Positions 17,344 to 26,529 of a DNA stretch of 64,000 nt are shown piece after piece. Both the position numbers and the translations under genes were made by a program. The notes beneath the pieces were generated by a model. It made no database searches. It had not been told where the DNA came from and saw nothing but the letters and a program-made list of their open reading frames with translations. Position 1 is the stretch's first letter. The number at the start of each line of letters is the position of its first letter. Source of the stretch: an uncultured Formosa sp. (GTDB taxonomy: Bacteria > Bacteroidota > Bacteroidia > Flavobacteriales > Flavobacteriaceae); NCBI RefSeq assembly GCF_947500765.1, contig NZ_CANMTH010000001.1, forward strand, positions 434,001 through 498,000, read 5' to 3'.

Positions 17344-18351
17344 ATGAATTTTAGGATTTATAGTTTAGTTTTCCTTTTTGTATTGATAACTTCACTTGGT
17401 AACGCTCAAGAAGGCCTGCCAATTTATACAGATTATTTAACCGATAATAATTATTTGATACACCCTTCTATGGCTGGTGTATCTACTATTTCTTCAAAAA
17501 TACGATTAACAGCAAGGCAACAATGGTTGGGGCAAGATGATGCTCCTAGTTTAATGACAGCAAGTATTAATGGTAGAGTAAATGAGTATTCCCCATCTGC
17601 TATTGGAGGAATTTTATATTCCGATAAAAATGGTTATCATTCACAGAAAGGAGCTTATGTAACTTATGCGCATCACTTAATGTTTTCTAGGAACCCAATT
17701 GATTTAAATATGTTATCCTTTGGGTTAAGTGCTGGATTTATTCAATATAGTTTAGATGAGTCTGAGTTTTTAAGTGCTGGTTTTGATCCTATTATATCTG
17801 GTATCGAGCAAAGTTCTACTAATTTTAATATGGATTTAGGTGTATCTTATCAGTTTATTACTACTTATATACATGCCACGATAAAAAATATATTGAAAAA
17901 TGATGGTATTAATAACGATATCGAAGTTACAAATAATTTAAGACGTTATTTATTTTCTGTAGGTAGTGTATTCCATACAAAACGTATAGATACAGATATT
18001 GAGCCTTCGGTAATGATTCAATATAAAGAAGGAACTAAAGAAACTGTTTTAGATTTTAATTTTAAAATGTATAAAGATTTTGAAAAATCTAAAATGTATT
18101 TCGGTTTATCTTATAGAATTAATATTGATGGTACACAGTATTTAGATGGTTCAGGAGAGAGTGAACAAAAATTACAATATATAACACCTGTTTTTGGATT
18201 GTCTATTCATCAATTTGTGTTTTCTTATGCTTATAATTATCAGGCCAACTCTGTTGTGTTTAATAATGGTGGGTTTCATCAGTTTTCTTTAGGTTATAAT
18301 TTTAATATTAGAAGACCTAAATATGATGGTAGATTGCCTGCCAATAATTAA
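17344..18351 (+). CDS. PorP/SprF family type IX secretion-associated outer membrane protein
   Basis: About 335 residues. The ATG at 17344 gives a clean signal peptide (FRIYSLVFLFVLITSLGNAQ); an ATG four codons earlier is possible. After cleavage comes the family opening EGLPIYTDYLTDNNYLIHPSMAGV, then a beta-rich barrel ending in an aromatic-terminated strand (FSLGYNFNI). Members such as SprF assist secretion or surface attachment of a specific large partner encoded next door. Here no such partner gene is adjacent, so it is an orphan, and its client cannot be read from context. Confidence 0.9.
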   Translation: MNFRIYSLVFLFVLITSLGNAQEGLPIYTDYLTDNNYLIHPSMAGVSTISSKIRLTARQQWLGQDDAPSLMTASINGRVNEYSPSAIGGILYSDKNGYHSQKGAYVTYAHHLMFSRNPIDLNMLSFGLSAGFIQYSLDESEFLSAGFDPIISGIEQSSTNFNMDLGVSYQFITTYIHATIKNILKNDGINNDIEVTNNLRRYLFSVGSVFHTKRIDTDIEPSVMIQYKEGTKETVLDFNFKMYKDFEKSKMYFGLSYRINIDGTQYLDGSGESEQKLQYITPVFGLSIHQFVFSYAYNYQANSVVFNNGGFHQFSLGYNFNIRRPKYDGRLPANN

Positions 18352-18371
18352 CTTTGTATAAAACATATATT

Positions 18372-18884
18372 ATGATTATAAAAGCGGTTAATGGACATGC
18401 TCCACAGATCCCAGAAGATTGTTTTGTTGCAGAAAATGCTACGATTGTTGGACAAGTAAGTATGGGTAAAAATTGTAGCATTTGGTATAATGCTGTACTT
18501 CGTGGTGATGTGCATTTTATTAAAATGGGAGATAAGGTAAACGTTCAAGACGGTGCTGTAATTCATGCTACCTATCAAAAATCACCAACTACTATTGGTA
18601 ATAATGTTTCTATAGGGCATAATGCATTGGTTCATGGCTGTACAATTCACGACAATGTCTTAATTGGTATGGGAAGTATTGTTATGGATGATTGTGTGAT
18701 TGAAAGTAATTCTATTATAGCAGCAGGTGCTGTTGTAACTAAAAACACGATTGTGAAATCTGGAAGTATATACGCCGGTGTTCCTGCTAAAAAAGTCAAG
18801 GATATTAGTCAAGAATTAATTTCTGGCGAAATAAATAGGATAGCAGATAACTATGTTAAATATTCTAGCTGGGTTAAGGAATAA
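18372..18884 (+). CDS. Gamma-class carbonic anhydrase-like hexapeptide protein
   Basis: 170 residues from the ATG at 18372 (an upstream in-frame TTG at 18354 would add six residues). Left-handed beta-helix repeats run from ~18 to 140. The three zinc-binding histidines of the gamma class are present: H65 (AVIHATY), H83 (IGHNA) and H88 (LVHGC). Family members hydrate CO2 or bind CoA derivatives; activity of YrdA/PaaY-type members is uncertain. It converges with murI, six bases apart, with no terminator between. Confidence 0.9.
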   Translation: MIIKAVNGHAPQIPEDCFVAENATIVGQVSMGKNCSIWYNAVLRGDVHFIKMGDKVNVQDGAVIHATYQKSPTTIGNNVSIGHNALVHGCTIHDNVLIGMGSIVMDDCVIESNSIIAAGAVVTKNTIVKSGSIYAGVPAKKVKDISQELISGEINRIADNYVKYSSWVKE

Positions 18885-18889
18885 TACAA

Positions 18890-19669
18890 TTAAAATTTTA
18901 AGAAGTTTACTGAATATGGTTGTTTTAAAAGCGCTTGCATAACTTTTGGATCTCCATTAGAATAAAATAGATGTTTTGCCGAAATTGTTTCTGTGTTCAG
19001 TAAATTTTGTTTTTTTAATATAGATTTAGTTTGTCTTGCAACAGCTTCTCCAGAGTCTATAATTTTTACTTGTTTAGGTAATAATTGTATAAGAAGAGGT
19101 AGTAGGAAAGGATAATGTGTACACCCTAAAACTAAGTAGTCTATGTTGGCATCTATCATGGGTTTTAGATAGGCTTTAAGTAATATTCTCATCTCTTCAC
19201 TTAACGTTTTTCCTGATTCAATTAAAGGTACAATACCTTCTCCAACTTGTTCTATTACTTGCACATCGTTTCGGTATAAATTTGTGGTATCGTGAAATAG
19301 TTTACTCGCTAGAGTTCCTTTTGTTGCTAAAATTCCAATAGCTTTAGTCTTACTGTTTAAAGACGCTGGTTTTATAGCTGGTTCTATACCTATAAAAGGG
19401 ACGTTATACGTCTCTCTTAGTGTTTTTATGGCATTAGTTGTTGCTGTATTGCATGCCACTACAATAAGCTTGCAATTGTAACTTAAAAGTAGCTCTGTAT
19501 TTTTTATACTTAATTGCAGTATCTCTTCTGCTGTTTTATTTCCATAAGGCGCATTAGCACTGTCTGCTAAATATATTGTGTTTTCATGAGGTAGTAATGC
19601 ATCAATTTCTTTATAAATTGATGTTCCTCCAACACCTGAATCGAATATGCCAATTGGTTGTGTACTCAT
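18890..19669 (-). CDS. murI: Glutamate racemase
   Basis: 259 residues. It converts L- to D-glutamate for peptidoglycan. Both catalytic cysteines are present in their motifs: C73 (VACNTATTNA) and C183 (LGCTHYPFL); the N-terminal IGIFDSGVGG holds the catalytic Asp. It lies downstream of the ompH genes on the same strand but behind an intrinsic terminator, so it may be read partly through or from its own promoter. Confidence 0.95.
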   Translation of the reverse strand: MSTQPIGIFDSGVGGTSIYKEIDALLPHENTIYLADSANAPYGNKTAEEILQLSIKNTELLLSYNCKLIVVACNTATTNAIKTLRETYNVPFIGIEPAIKPASLNSKTKAIGILATKGTLASKLFHDTTNLYRNDVQVIEQVGEGIVPLIESGKTLSEEMRILLKAYLKPMIDANIDYLVLGCTHYPFLLPLLIQLLPKQVKIIDSGEAVARQTKSILKKQNLLNTETISAKHLFYSNGDPKVMQALLKQPYSVNFLKF

Positions 19670-19683
19670 AATATCAAAAATAA

Positions 19684-19713
19684 AAAAAGCTGCTTTAAAA
19701 AAAGCAGCTTTTT
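19684..19713 (-). terminator. Intrinsic terminator between ompH and murI
   Basis: AAGCTGCTTT (19687-19696) pairs with AAAGCAGCTT (19701-19710) around AAAA, extended by A-T pairs, giving a T-run on both strands. It ends the envelope operon after the short ompH gene. Confidence 0.85.
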
Positions 19714-19735
19714 GAATATCGTTAACGTAATTAAA

Positions 19736-20245
19736 TTAGAACCCTAATTCTTTTTTTACGTCTGTTAATAAGTTTTTACCATCTGCCATGATAACTCCTC
19801 CACCTTGAGAAGCATCTAATACATAATCAAAACCTTGAGCTCTTGCTACTTTTAATATTGCAGCTTTTGCTTTTTCAGTAATAGGTTTTAATAAATCTAC
19901 TTCTTTTTGTTGCATGTCTTTTTGAGCTTGTTGTTGGTACTGACGAATGTTTTGTTCCATTGTTTGTACTTCTTGAACACGTTTAGCATTTTCTTCTTGA
20001 GTTTTTGTAGCAGACTCAGCATCGTATTGCTTTACTTTAGTATCAAGTTCTGTAGCCATATTTTTAATATCAGTCTCGTACGTTTTTCCTAATTTCTCCA
20101 TTTGCGCTTGAGCAGATTTCATTTCTGGCATAGAAGAAACCAATTCTTGAGTATTAATATGAGCAACTTTACTTTGTGCTTGTACAAAAGATGATGCGCC
20201 AATAAATAAAGCTGTTGCTATTAAAAGTGTTTTAAATTGTTTCAT
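19736..20245 (-). CDS. OmpH/Skp-family periplasmic chaperone, short form
   Basis: 169 residues: signal peptide 1-23 (ending SFVQAQ), then the Skp opening SKVAHINTQELVSSMPEMKSAQ, a long Gln/Lys/Glu-rich helical arm (~45-110) and the conserved closing region (KAKAAILKVARAQGFDYVLDAS). Skp trimers hold unfolded outer membrane proteins for the Bam complex. It follows the longer OmpH paralogue after 33 bases and bamA before that, the usual bamA-skp order. Confidence 0.9.
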   Translation of the reverse strand: MKQFKTLLIATALFIGASSFVQAQSKVAHINTQELVSSMPEMKSAQAQMEKLGKTYETDIKNMATELDTKVKQYDAESATKTQEENAKRVQEVQTMEQNIRQYQQQAQKDMQQKEVDLLKPITEKAKAAILKVARAQGFDYVLDASQGGGVIMADGKNLLTDVKKELGF

Positions 20246-20278
20246 TTTTAAAGTATTAATTTGTGTTATAAATTTTTG

Positions 20279-21433
20279 TTAATTACTCTCTTCGTTATTA
20301 TTTTCAATATTTTCTTGAGCTTCTCGTTCTAATTTTGCTTTTTCACGTTCTTCAAGAATACGTTGTTTTCGTGCTTCTAATTCTAAAGCTCTTGCTTCGC
20401 GATCTTTAATTTTTTGTTGTTTACGCGCTTCAAGAATTTCTTCTTTAGTTTTTGGTTCTGATTTCGCTTCCGTTTCTGTTTCAGATTCTGTCTCTGTTTC
20501 AGATATTGTTTCTAAATCATATTCAGTAGGTGCTGATGCATTACTGTCTTCCGAAGTTTTTGATTCACTAGCAGTTATTTCTTCGCTTGTTTCTTCAGAG
20601 GTCGCTAATGTATCATTATTTTCTGAATTTTCAGAAACTTTATTTCGTGCAGCTAATTTTTCTTGTCTAGCTATTTCACGATCTTCAAGAAGTTTCTTTC
20701 TACGATCTATAGCTTCTTGTTTGCTTACGGCTCTTGCTTCTAGAATTTCTTGTCGGCGTTGTTCTTCTGCTTTTGCGCGTTCTTCTAATTTATCTGCTTG
20801 TGCTTTTTCTCTAGCTTCTAGTTCTGGATTATAATCTGGAACTATATCTTCATCTGCAGCAGCTTTACGTTGTGCTTTAGTTTGTGCTTGTTGTCGTTTA
20901 GATGTTCTGTTTATACTTCTTAAAACAAGTTCGCTTATATCGTATCGTTCGGCAGAATATAACATGACCAAATCTGCAGATTTATCGAATATAAAATCAT
21001 ATTGTTTTGATGCTGCTATATCTTGTACTGCTGAAAAAATTTGATCTTGTATAGGTTGAATTAATTGCGTTTTCTGAACCATTAAATCTCCATTAGGACC
21101 AAATCGTTTTTGTTGTTGATCTAGAATTTCTTTTTCTTCAAAATCGATATCTTCTTTGCGTTCTTCGTAAAGCTCGGTAGTTAAAAGTGCTTTTTCATTG
21201 CTTAAGTCTTTTCGTTTTTGAGCGATATCGTTTAATTTTAAATCGATATCTGCTTTCCAACGCAGTACTTTATCGTTTAATTGAGAAGAGGCATCTTGAT
21301 ATTCAGGAATATGTTCTAAGATATATTCTGTATCAATATACCCAATTCTTACACCTCGCTGTCCATGTGCTGTAAGACTTTGTAAACTAACTACAGTCAT
21401 TAAAAAAAGAACGTATATTTTCATCTGTTTCAT
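20279..21433 (-). CDS. OmpH/Skp-family protein with long charged C-terminal extension
   Basis: 384 residues. Signal peptide ~1-24, OmpH domain ~27-175 (RIGYIDTEYILEHIPEYQDASSQ at its start; DFIFDKSADLVMLYSAERYD near its end). Then come ~200 residues of highly charged Lys/Arg/Glu/Ala sequence: a KR-rich helix (~190-270), an acidic Ser/Thr/Glu stretch (~272-325, with SETETESETETEAKSE) and a final KR-rich helix (EARKQQKIKDREARALELEARKQ begins there). A Skp-like holdase is expected to be 160-180 residues, so the tail is an addition. It lies between bamA and the short ompH gene. Confidence 0.85.
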   Translation of the reverse strand: MKQMKIYVLFLMTVVSLQSLTAHGQRGVRIGYIDTEYILEHIPEYQDASSQLNDKVLRWKADIDLKLNDIAQKRKDLSNEKALLTTELYEERKEDIDFEEKEILDQQQKRFGPNGDLMVQKTQLIQPIQDQIFSAVQDIAASKQYDFIFDKSADLVMLYSAERYDISELVLRSINRTSKRQQAQTKAQRKAAADEDIVPDYNPELEAREKAQADKLEERAKAEEQRRQEILEARAVSKQEAIDRRKKLLEDREIARQEKLAARNKVSENSENNDTLATSEETSEEITASESKTSEDSNASAPTEYDLETISETETESETETEAKSEPKTKEEILEARKQQKIKDREARALELEARKQRILEEREKAKLEREAQENIENNNEESN

Positions 21434-21595
21434 ATTAATAAATATTATTAACTGCTAAACTTTATAAACGACAGATGAATTAAATTATTCTGTCACTTCC
21501 TGATTTAAAGTTTCCAAAATTAACAAATTTTAATTTTATAACTTTTAAAACAAGAAGTAAATCACTGAAGTATCTATAGAAAATATCATGCCAAA

Positions 21596-24187
21596 TTAAA
21601 ATTGTTGTCCAATGATAAAGTGTGTTTCCCATCCGTTTGGAGAAGTTTCTCCTGGAAGTGGATCAAATCCGTATCCAAAGTCAATACCTAATAAACCAAA
21701 TGCAGGCATAAATACACGTAAACCAACACCAGCAGATCTTTTTAATTGGAATGGATTATAATCTCTAAAAGCGTTAAATGCTGCACCACCTTCTATAAAT
21801 GAAAGGGCATATATTTTTGCAGATGCTTTTAATGTAATTGGGTAACGTAATTCTAACGAGAATTTATTATAAATGGATGCTCCATCTTCTGTTGTATTAC
21901 CATTACTATCTAAAGGCTGTATAGATTGATTAGCGTATCCACGTAATGCAACAGCTTCTCTACCATCTAAACTATAACTTCCTAAACCATCTCCTCCTAA
22001 ATAGAAACGTTCGAAAGGGATTACACCTCTATCTTGGTTGTAGGCTCCTAAATATCCAAACTCTACAGTTGGTTTTAATACCAGCTTTCCGATAATGTTT
22101 GTATACCATTCTCCTTTAAATTTAATTTTGTAAAATTCTAACCAATTAAAACGTTCTTGGTCAATTTCTCCCATTAAGTCGTATGCGTCACTTCTAGCAA
22201 CAGTTGATTGGTCTGAATCATTATAAATATCTTCTGCGTCTTGACGTTCTTCTGCTAATTCATTATAATCTACACCGTTAATTAAAGAATATGGTAAAGA
22301 TAGTTTGGCACTAACACTAAAATTAGAACCTCCTAAAGGGAATACAGGATCGTTCCAGGTGTTGTTTCTTGTTAAGCCTATAGTGTAAGCTAAACTGTTT
22401 GAATACCCGTCTGAGAACGTAAATAATCCAGTGCTATAATTTTTAAGGTTGTAGTGTTGTAAACTAACAGATTGTGATAGTGTAAAAAAGTCGTCTGGTA
22501 TAGATAAACGTTTTGCTAAACCAACAGTAACTCCAATAATATCAAATCGTCTGTCTTTATCTGCTTCACCAGTACTAGAATCGTATAAGAATTGATTAGA
22601 GTAAGAGATTGAAGTAGAAAACTGAACTGGTTTTACACCTCCCATCCATGGTTCTGAGAAAGAGAAACTATATGTTCTATAAAACTGACTCGCTTGTAAA
22701 CGTAAAGACAATTGTTGTCCGTCTCCCATTGGTAATGGCTTATAAGCTTCTTTATTAAAAATGTTTTTTAAAGAGAAGTTGTTAAACGAAAGTCCTAAAG
22801 TACCAATGAAACCACCTCCACCGTAACCACCTTGAAGCTCGATCTGGCTAGATCCTGTTTCAACGAGTTCGTATTCCATATCAATCGTTCCTTCATTAGG
22901 ATTAGGATTGTTGAAGTTAGGTGTAATTTGTTCTGCATCGAAAAAGCCTAACTGACTTAATTCACGTACGGTTCTTACTACATTTTCTTTACTATATAAT
23001 TCTCCTGGTCTAGTACGTATTTCACGATAAATAACGTGGTCATTAGTTTTTTCGTTTCCAACTACAGTTACTTCATTAAAGTGAACAGGTTTTCCTTCAG
23101 AAATTCTAATTTCCATGTCTATTACATTTCCATCTGCATTTGTTTCTACAGCATTAATAGTAGAGAATAAATATCCATTATTTTGGTATAAGTTGGTAAT
23201 GTCGTTACCGTCTGGTCTACTTTCGTCTGCTATTCCTTTTTCTAATAAAACGCCATTGTATGTATTCCCTTTGCGAACTCTTAAAATAGCATTTAAATAT
23301 TCGTCTGTATATACCGTGTTTCCAATAAAATTAATTTCTCCAAAGGTGTATTTAGATCCTTCTTCTAAATCTATATTTATAGAAATTGTCTTGTCGTCGT
23401 TTACATAAACACTATCAGAAATTACACGTGCATCTCTATACCCGTTTTCTTTATATGTATCTATTATGCTAACTAAATCTGTTTTATAATCTTCTTCAAT
23501 GAATTTTGAACGTTTCCAAGCACGTAGAATCATTTTTTTCTTAGTATTTTTCATACTTGCTAGAAGTTTCTTATCTGCTAAAACAGTATTGCCTTCAAAA
23601 TTAATGTCTTTAATTTTTACTTTCTCACCTTTATCAATAGAAACAAGCATATTTACACGTGGTTTCGCTATTGAATCGTCTACAGGAAAGACTCTAATAT
23701 TTACTTTAGAGTTATAAAAACCATCTTTTTTATATTTAGACTCTAAATAGTTTTTGGTCGTTGTAATTAGGTTTTCGGTTACTTTTACACCTTCATTAAG
23801 GTTGTTATCTTCAATAATATCATCGAATTTACCTTTCTTAACTCCGTCTATTCTTAAATTCTTTAATTCTGGTAAATCGAATAAGTGTATTTCTAGACTA
23901 GCTACATCGTCATGTACATCTTTAATGTAAATTTCGATATCGCTAAATAAACCAGATTTCCATAGTTTTTTAATAGACTCACTAATTTCTTCTCCTGGAA
24001 TTAAAATCTGAGAACCTTTTCTAAGTCCAGAATACGTTACAATAGTTTGTTCACTAAAACTAGAATTACCAGTTACAGTAATTTCTGAAATGGTATATTT
24101 TTGTCCGCTGTCAGTAGCCTGTGCATTAACAGATGATGTGGTTAATGCAAATAATAAAATAAAAATGAATGGTAAATATGTTTTCAA
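21596..24187 (-). CDS. bamA: Outer membrane protein assembly factor BamA
   Basis: About 863 residues from the TTG at 24187, which gives a good signal peptide (KTYLPFIFILLFALTTSSVNAQ) 10 bases after the uppS stop; longer readings overlap uppS without a family match. Five POTRA domains occupy ~25-440 (first at YTISEITVTGNSSFSEQTIV; last at PVHFNEVTVVGNEKTNDHVI). The Omp85 barrel follows, with GLGSYSLDGREAVALRGYAN near the C-terminus holding the RGY-type loop 6 motif, and ends in an aromatic residue (FIIGQQF). BamA inserts barrel proteins into the outer membrane. Confidence 0.95.
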   Translation of the reverse strand: MKTYLPFIFILLFALTTSSVNAQATDSGQKYTISEITVTGNSSFSEQTIVTYSGLRKGSQILIPGEEISESIKKLWKSGLFSDIEIYIKDVHDDVASLEIHLFDLPELKNLRIDGVKKGKFDDIIEDNNLNEGVKVTENLITTTKNYLESKYKKDGFYNSKVNIRVFPVDDSIAKPRVNMLVSIDKGEKVKIKDINFEGNTVLADKKLLASMKNTKKKMILRAWKRSKFIEEDYKTDLVSIIDTYKENGYRDARVISDSVYVNDDKTISINIDLEEGSKYTFGEINFIGNTVYTDEYLNAILRVRKGNTYNGVLLEKGIADESRPDGNDITNLYQNNGYLFSTINAVETNADGNVIDMEIRISEGKPVHFNEVTVVGNEKTNDHVIYREIRTRPGELYSKENVVRTVRELSQLGFFDAEQITPNFNNPNPNEGTIDMEYELVETGSSQIELQGGYGGGGFIGTLGLSFNNFSLKNIFNKEAYKPLPMGDGQQLSLRLQASQFYRTYSFSFSEPWMGGVKPVQFSTSISYSNQFLYDSSTGEADKDRRFDIIGVTVGLAKRLSIPDDFFTLSQSVSLQHYNLKNYSTGLFTFSDGYSNSLAYTIGLTRNNTWNDPVFPLGGSNFSVSAKLSLPYSLINGVDYNELAEERQDAEDIYNDSDQSTVARSDAYDLMGEIDQERFNWLEFYKIKFKGEWYTNIIGKLVLKPTVEFGYLGAYNQDRGVIPFERFYLGGDGLGSYSLDGREAVALRGYANQSIQPLDSNGNTTEDGASIYNKFSLELRYPITLKASAKIYALSFIEGGAAFNAFRDYNPFQLKRSAGVGLRVFMPAFGLLGIDFGYGFDPLPGETSPNGWETHFIIGQQF

Positions 24188-24197
24188 TGATAATGAA

Positions 24198-24932
24198 TTA
24201 GCTAAGTTGTTCACTTGTTTTTCCAAAACGGCGTTCTCTTTTTTGATAATCAGTAATAGCATCATACAAATGTTGCTTTGTAAAGTCTGGCCAAAGTACA
24301 TCTGTGAAATATAATTCGGCGTAGGCTATTTGCCAAAGTAAAAAATTGCTTATGCGTTGCTCTCCACTAGTACGTATAAGTAAATCTACGTCTGGTAAAT
24401 TTTGCGTGTAAAGATGCTTATTTATAACTGATTCATCAATATTTTCTAAAGAAATTATATTATTTTTAACTTTATTACTTATTTCTTTTACCACAGATAT
24501 TAATTCTTCTCTTGATCCATAACTTAAAGCTAATGTTAGAGTCATCCTTGTGTTATCCTGGGTTTTAGTAATAACTTCGTGTAGTTCTTTAAATACTTTT
24601 TTAGGTAAAGAATTTAAGTTTCCTATGGCATTTAACTTAATATTATTGTTTTGAAGTGTTTTAATTTCTTTTTTTAAAGAACTGACTAGTAGCTTCATAA
24701 GAGTGTCTACTTCTAATTTAGGGCGATTCCAGTTTTCTGTAGAGAAGGCGTATAAGGTTAGATTTTCTATACCTAATTCTGCACAAGTTTCTACAGTTTC
24801 TCTAACAGACTTCGTTCCGTTTTCGTGGCCAATGGCACGAATAAATCCTTTTTGTTTAGCCCAACGCCCGTTACCATCCATAATAATGGCGATGTGTTTG
24901 GGTAATCTATCTGTATTAATGTTTTCTTTCAA
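24198..24932 (-). CDS. uppS: Isoprenyl transferase (undecaprenyl diphosphate synthase)
   Basis: 244 residues. The cis-prenyltransferase signature IAIIMDGNGRWAKQKG (14-29) has the catalytic D19; further motifs are STENWNRP (64-71) and, near the C-terminus, RTSGEQRISNF with AYAELYF. It makes undecaprenyl diphosphate, the lipid carrier precursor for peptidoglycan and surface polysaccharides. It lies 8 bases after the DUF6089 gene and just before bamA. Confidence 0.95.
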   Translation of the reverse strand: MKENINTDRLPKHIAIIMDGNGRWAKQKGFIRAIGHENGTKSVRETVETCAELGIENLTLYAFSTENWNRPKLEVDTLMKLLVSSLKKEIKTLQNNNIKLNAIGNLNSLPKKVFKELHEVITKTQDNTRMTLTLALSYGSREELISVVKEISNKVKNNIISLENIDESVINKHLYTQNLPDVDLLIRTSGEQRISNFLLWQIAYAELYFTDVLWPDFTKQHLYDAITDYQKRERRFGKTSEQLS

Positions 24933-24940
24933 AATTTATT

Positions 24941-25543
24941 TTAATTAGTGCAATAACAAGGATTTCTACCAAAAGTGTAAGTTAGTGTTAATCCTGTAAA
25001 CACGTACCAATCGTTATTATTTAAATTCCCTAACTCATCACTACCATCTAAATCGTCTGAAAATGAAAATCGGGCTCCAACTTCTGCTCCAATATTAAAA
25101 GATCTGTTAAGTCTAAATTTATAACCTAGAATCATAGGTAATGCTAATGCCCATTTCTTTTTTAATTCTTCGTTCGTATGGTTTAAAACACTTAAACCGG
25201 TGTATATATAAGGTGTGCTTTGTGCTCCAGAATGATGCAAATCAAATTCGAAAAAGTTGAATTCTAATCCGGCTGATAATTCACCAACGGTTTTAGTTTT
25301 TGTTGGTTCATCTTCACTTATTTGAAGTTCTGTCATTATTCCAGAAACTCTCCAAGAGTGTCTAGAGCTTTTATTCCATTTATAGATCCCTCCAATAGCA
25401 AATTGATTTGGATTTATAAAACTAGGTTCTCCAACATCTCCTATTAAATTACTTCCACCTAAAAACACCCCAAATTCATGTATTTGGGAATAACTAGATT
25501 GTAGACAAAAAAGACTTATAATAAGTACAAGTATATACTTCAT
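24941..25543 (-). CDS. DUF6089-family exported beta-barrel-like protein
   Basis: 200 residues with signal peptide ~1-19 (ending SSYSQ), then EFGVFLGGSNLIGDVGE, typical of the DUF6089 family found next to bamA in Bacteroidota. Alternating aromatic strands and a short 3' end (GLTLTYTFGRNPCYCTN) suggest a small outer membrane barrel; two Cys close to the C-terminus (CYC) may form a disulfide or bind metal. The gene is fixed between nadK and uppS. A role in envelope assembly is inferred from position only. Confidence 0.85.
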   Translation of the reverse strand: MKYILVLIISLFCLQSSYSQIHEFGVFLGGSNLIGDVGEPSFINPNQFAIGGIYKWNKSSRHSWRVSGIMTELQISEDEPTKTKTVGELSAGLEFNFFEFDLHHSGAQSTPYIYTGLSVLNHTNEELKKKWALALPMILGYKFRLNRSFNIGAEVGARFSFSDDLDGSDELGNLNNNDWYVFTGLTLTYTFGRNPCYCTN

Positions 25544-25642
25544 GCGGTTTTAAAGTTTGCAAATATAACAAATAAGATTAGCTCATAACAAATTGAATTA
25601 ATTTGTCTTAAAGTAAAAACTGAAATCTGATTAAAATATTGT

Positions 25643-26527
25643 CTAATTTCGTTTGTCTTCTCCCCATAATAATTTTTTTCTGAGAGTATTTAAAAAGCTT
25701 TCGTTTAATAATTCTATCATTTTAACTTTAAAATCGGCTTTTTTTATGGTTAAAATTGTTTCGTTATTTATGGTTGCAATTCTAGAGTCTAAAGATACTA
25801 AATAGGTGTTTTCTCGTCCACTTACTTTTAGTTTTATTTCGGTAGAATCTGTTATAACTAAGGGTCTTGCGTTTAAATTGTGTGGCGCAATAGGTGTTAA
25901 TGCTAAACTATTTGTGTCTGGTGTTATTACTGGTCCGCCACAGCTTAATGAGTATCCCGTAGACCCTGTTGGAGTAGAGATTATTAATCCGTCGCTCCAG
26001 TACGATGTTAGGTATTCATCATTTAAATAGGTTTCAACAGTAATCATAGATGTGGTATCTTTTCTACTAACGGCAATTTCGTTTAAAGCGAAATTCATGT
26101 TCGAAATGTCTTTGTTTTCTGTTGATGTTGTTATAGCTAGTAAACTTCGTTCGGAAATTTTATAGTTTCCATTTAAAATATCGTCTATAGCTTTTTCTAT
26201 ATATTCTTTAGGAATAGTTGCTAGAAAACCCAATCTCCCAGCATTTATACCAACAATTGGGATGCCTAAATCTTTTATATAAGTGACGGCTCTTAATATG
26301 GTACCATCTCCGCCAATACTTATTAATAGGTCGTAAGTATTGTCCAGAGTATCGAAGGTGTTAAAAACATTATATTTCTCATCATCCTTTATTTCATTAT
26401 GAATTAAATCGAAAAAGTGCCTTTCAATAAAAATTTCAGCATTCTTTTTTAAAAGATGTCCAAGGAGTGTTTCTACAGGAATATCAGAGTTTTTATGATA
26501 AAATTGTCCAAAAATGGCGATTTTCAT
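25643..26527 (-). CDS. nadK: NAD kinase
   Basis: 294 residues. It phosphorylates NAD to NADP in the cytoplasm. Diagnostic motifs are GGDGTILRAV (72-81), NEIAVSRK (~149-156) and the TPTGSTGYSLSCGGP loop (~187-201). It begins 2 bases after the stop of a CBS-domain gene on the same strand, so the two are coupled. Confidence 0.95.
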   Translation of the reverse strand: MKIAIFGQFYHKNSDIPVETLLGHLLKKNAEIFIERHFFDLIHNEIKDDEKYNVFNTFDTLDNTYDLLISIGGDGTILRAVTYIKDLGIPIVGINAGRLGFLATIPKEYIEKAIDDILNGNYKISERSLLAITTSTENKDISNMNFALNEIAVSRKDTTSMITVETYLNDEYLTSYWSDGLIISTPTGSTGYSLSCGGPVITPDTNSLALTPIAPHNLNARPLVITDSTEIKLKVSGRENTYLVSLDSRIATINNETILTIKKADFKVKMIELLNESFLNTLRKKLLWGEDKRN

Positions 26528-26529
26528 AA

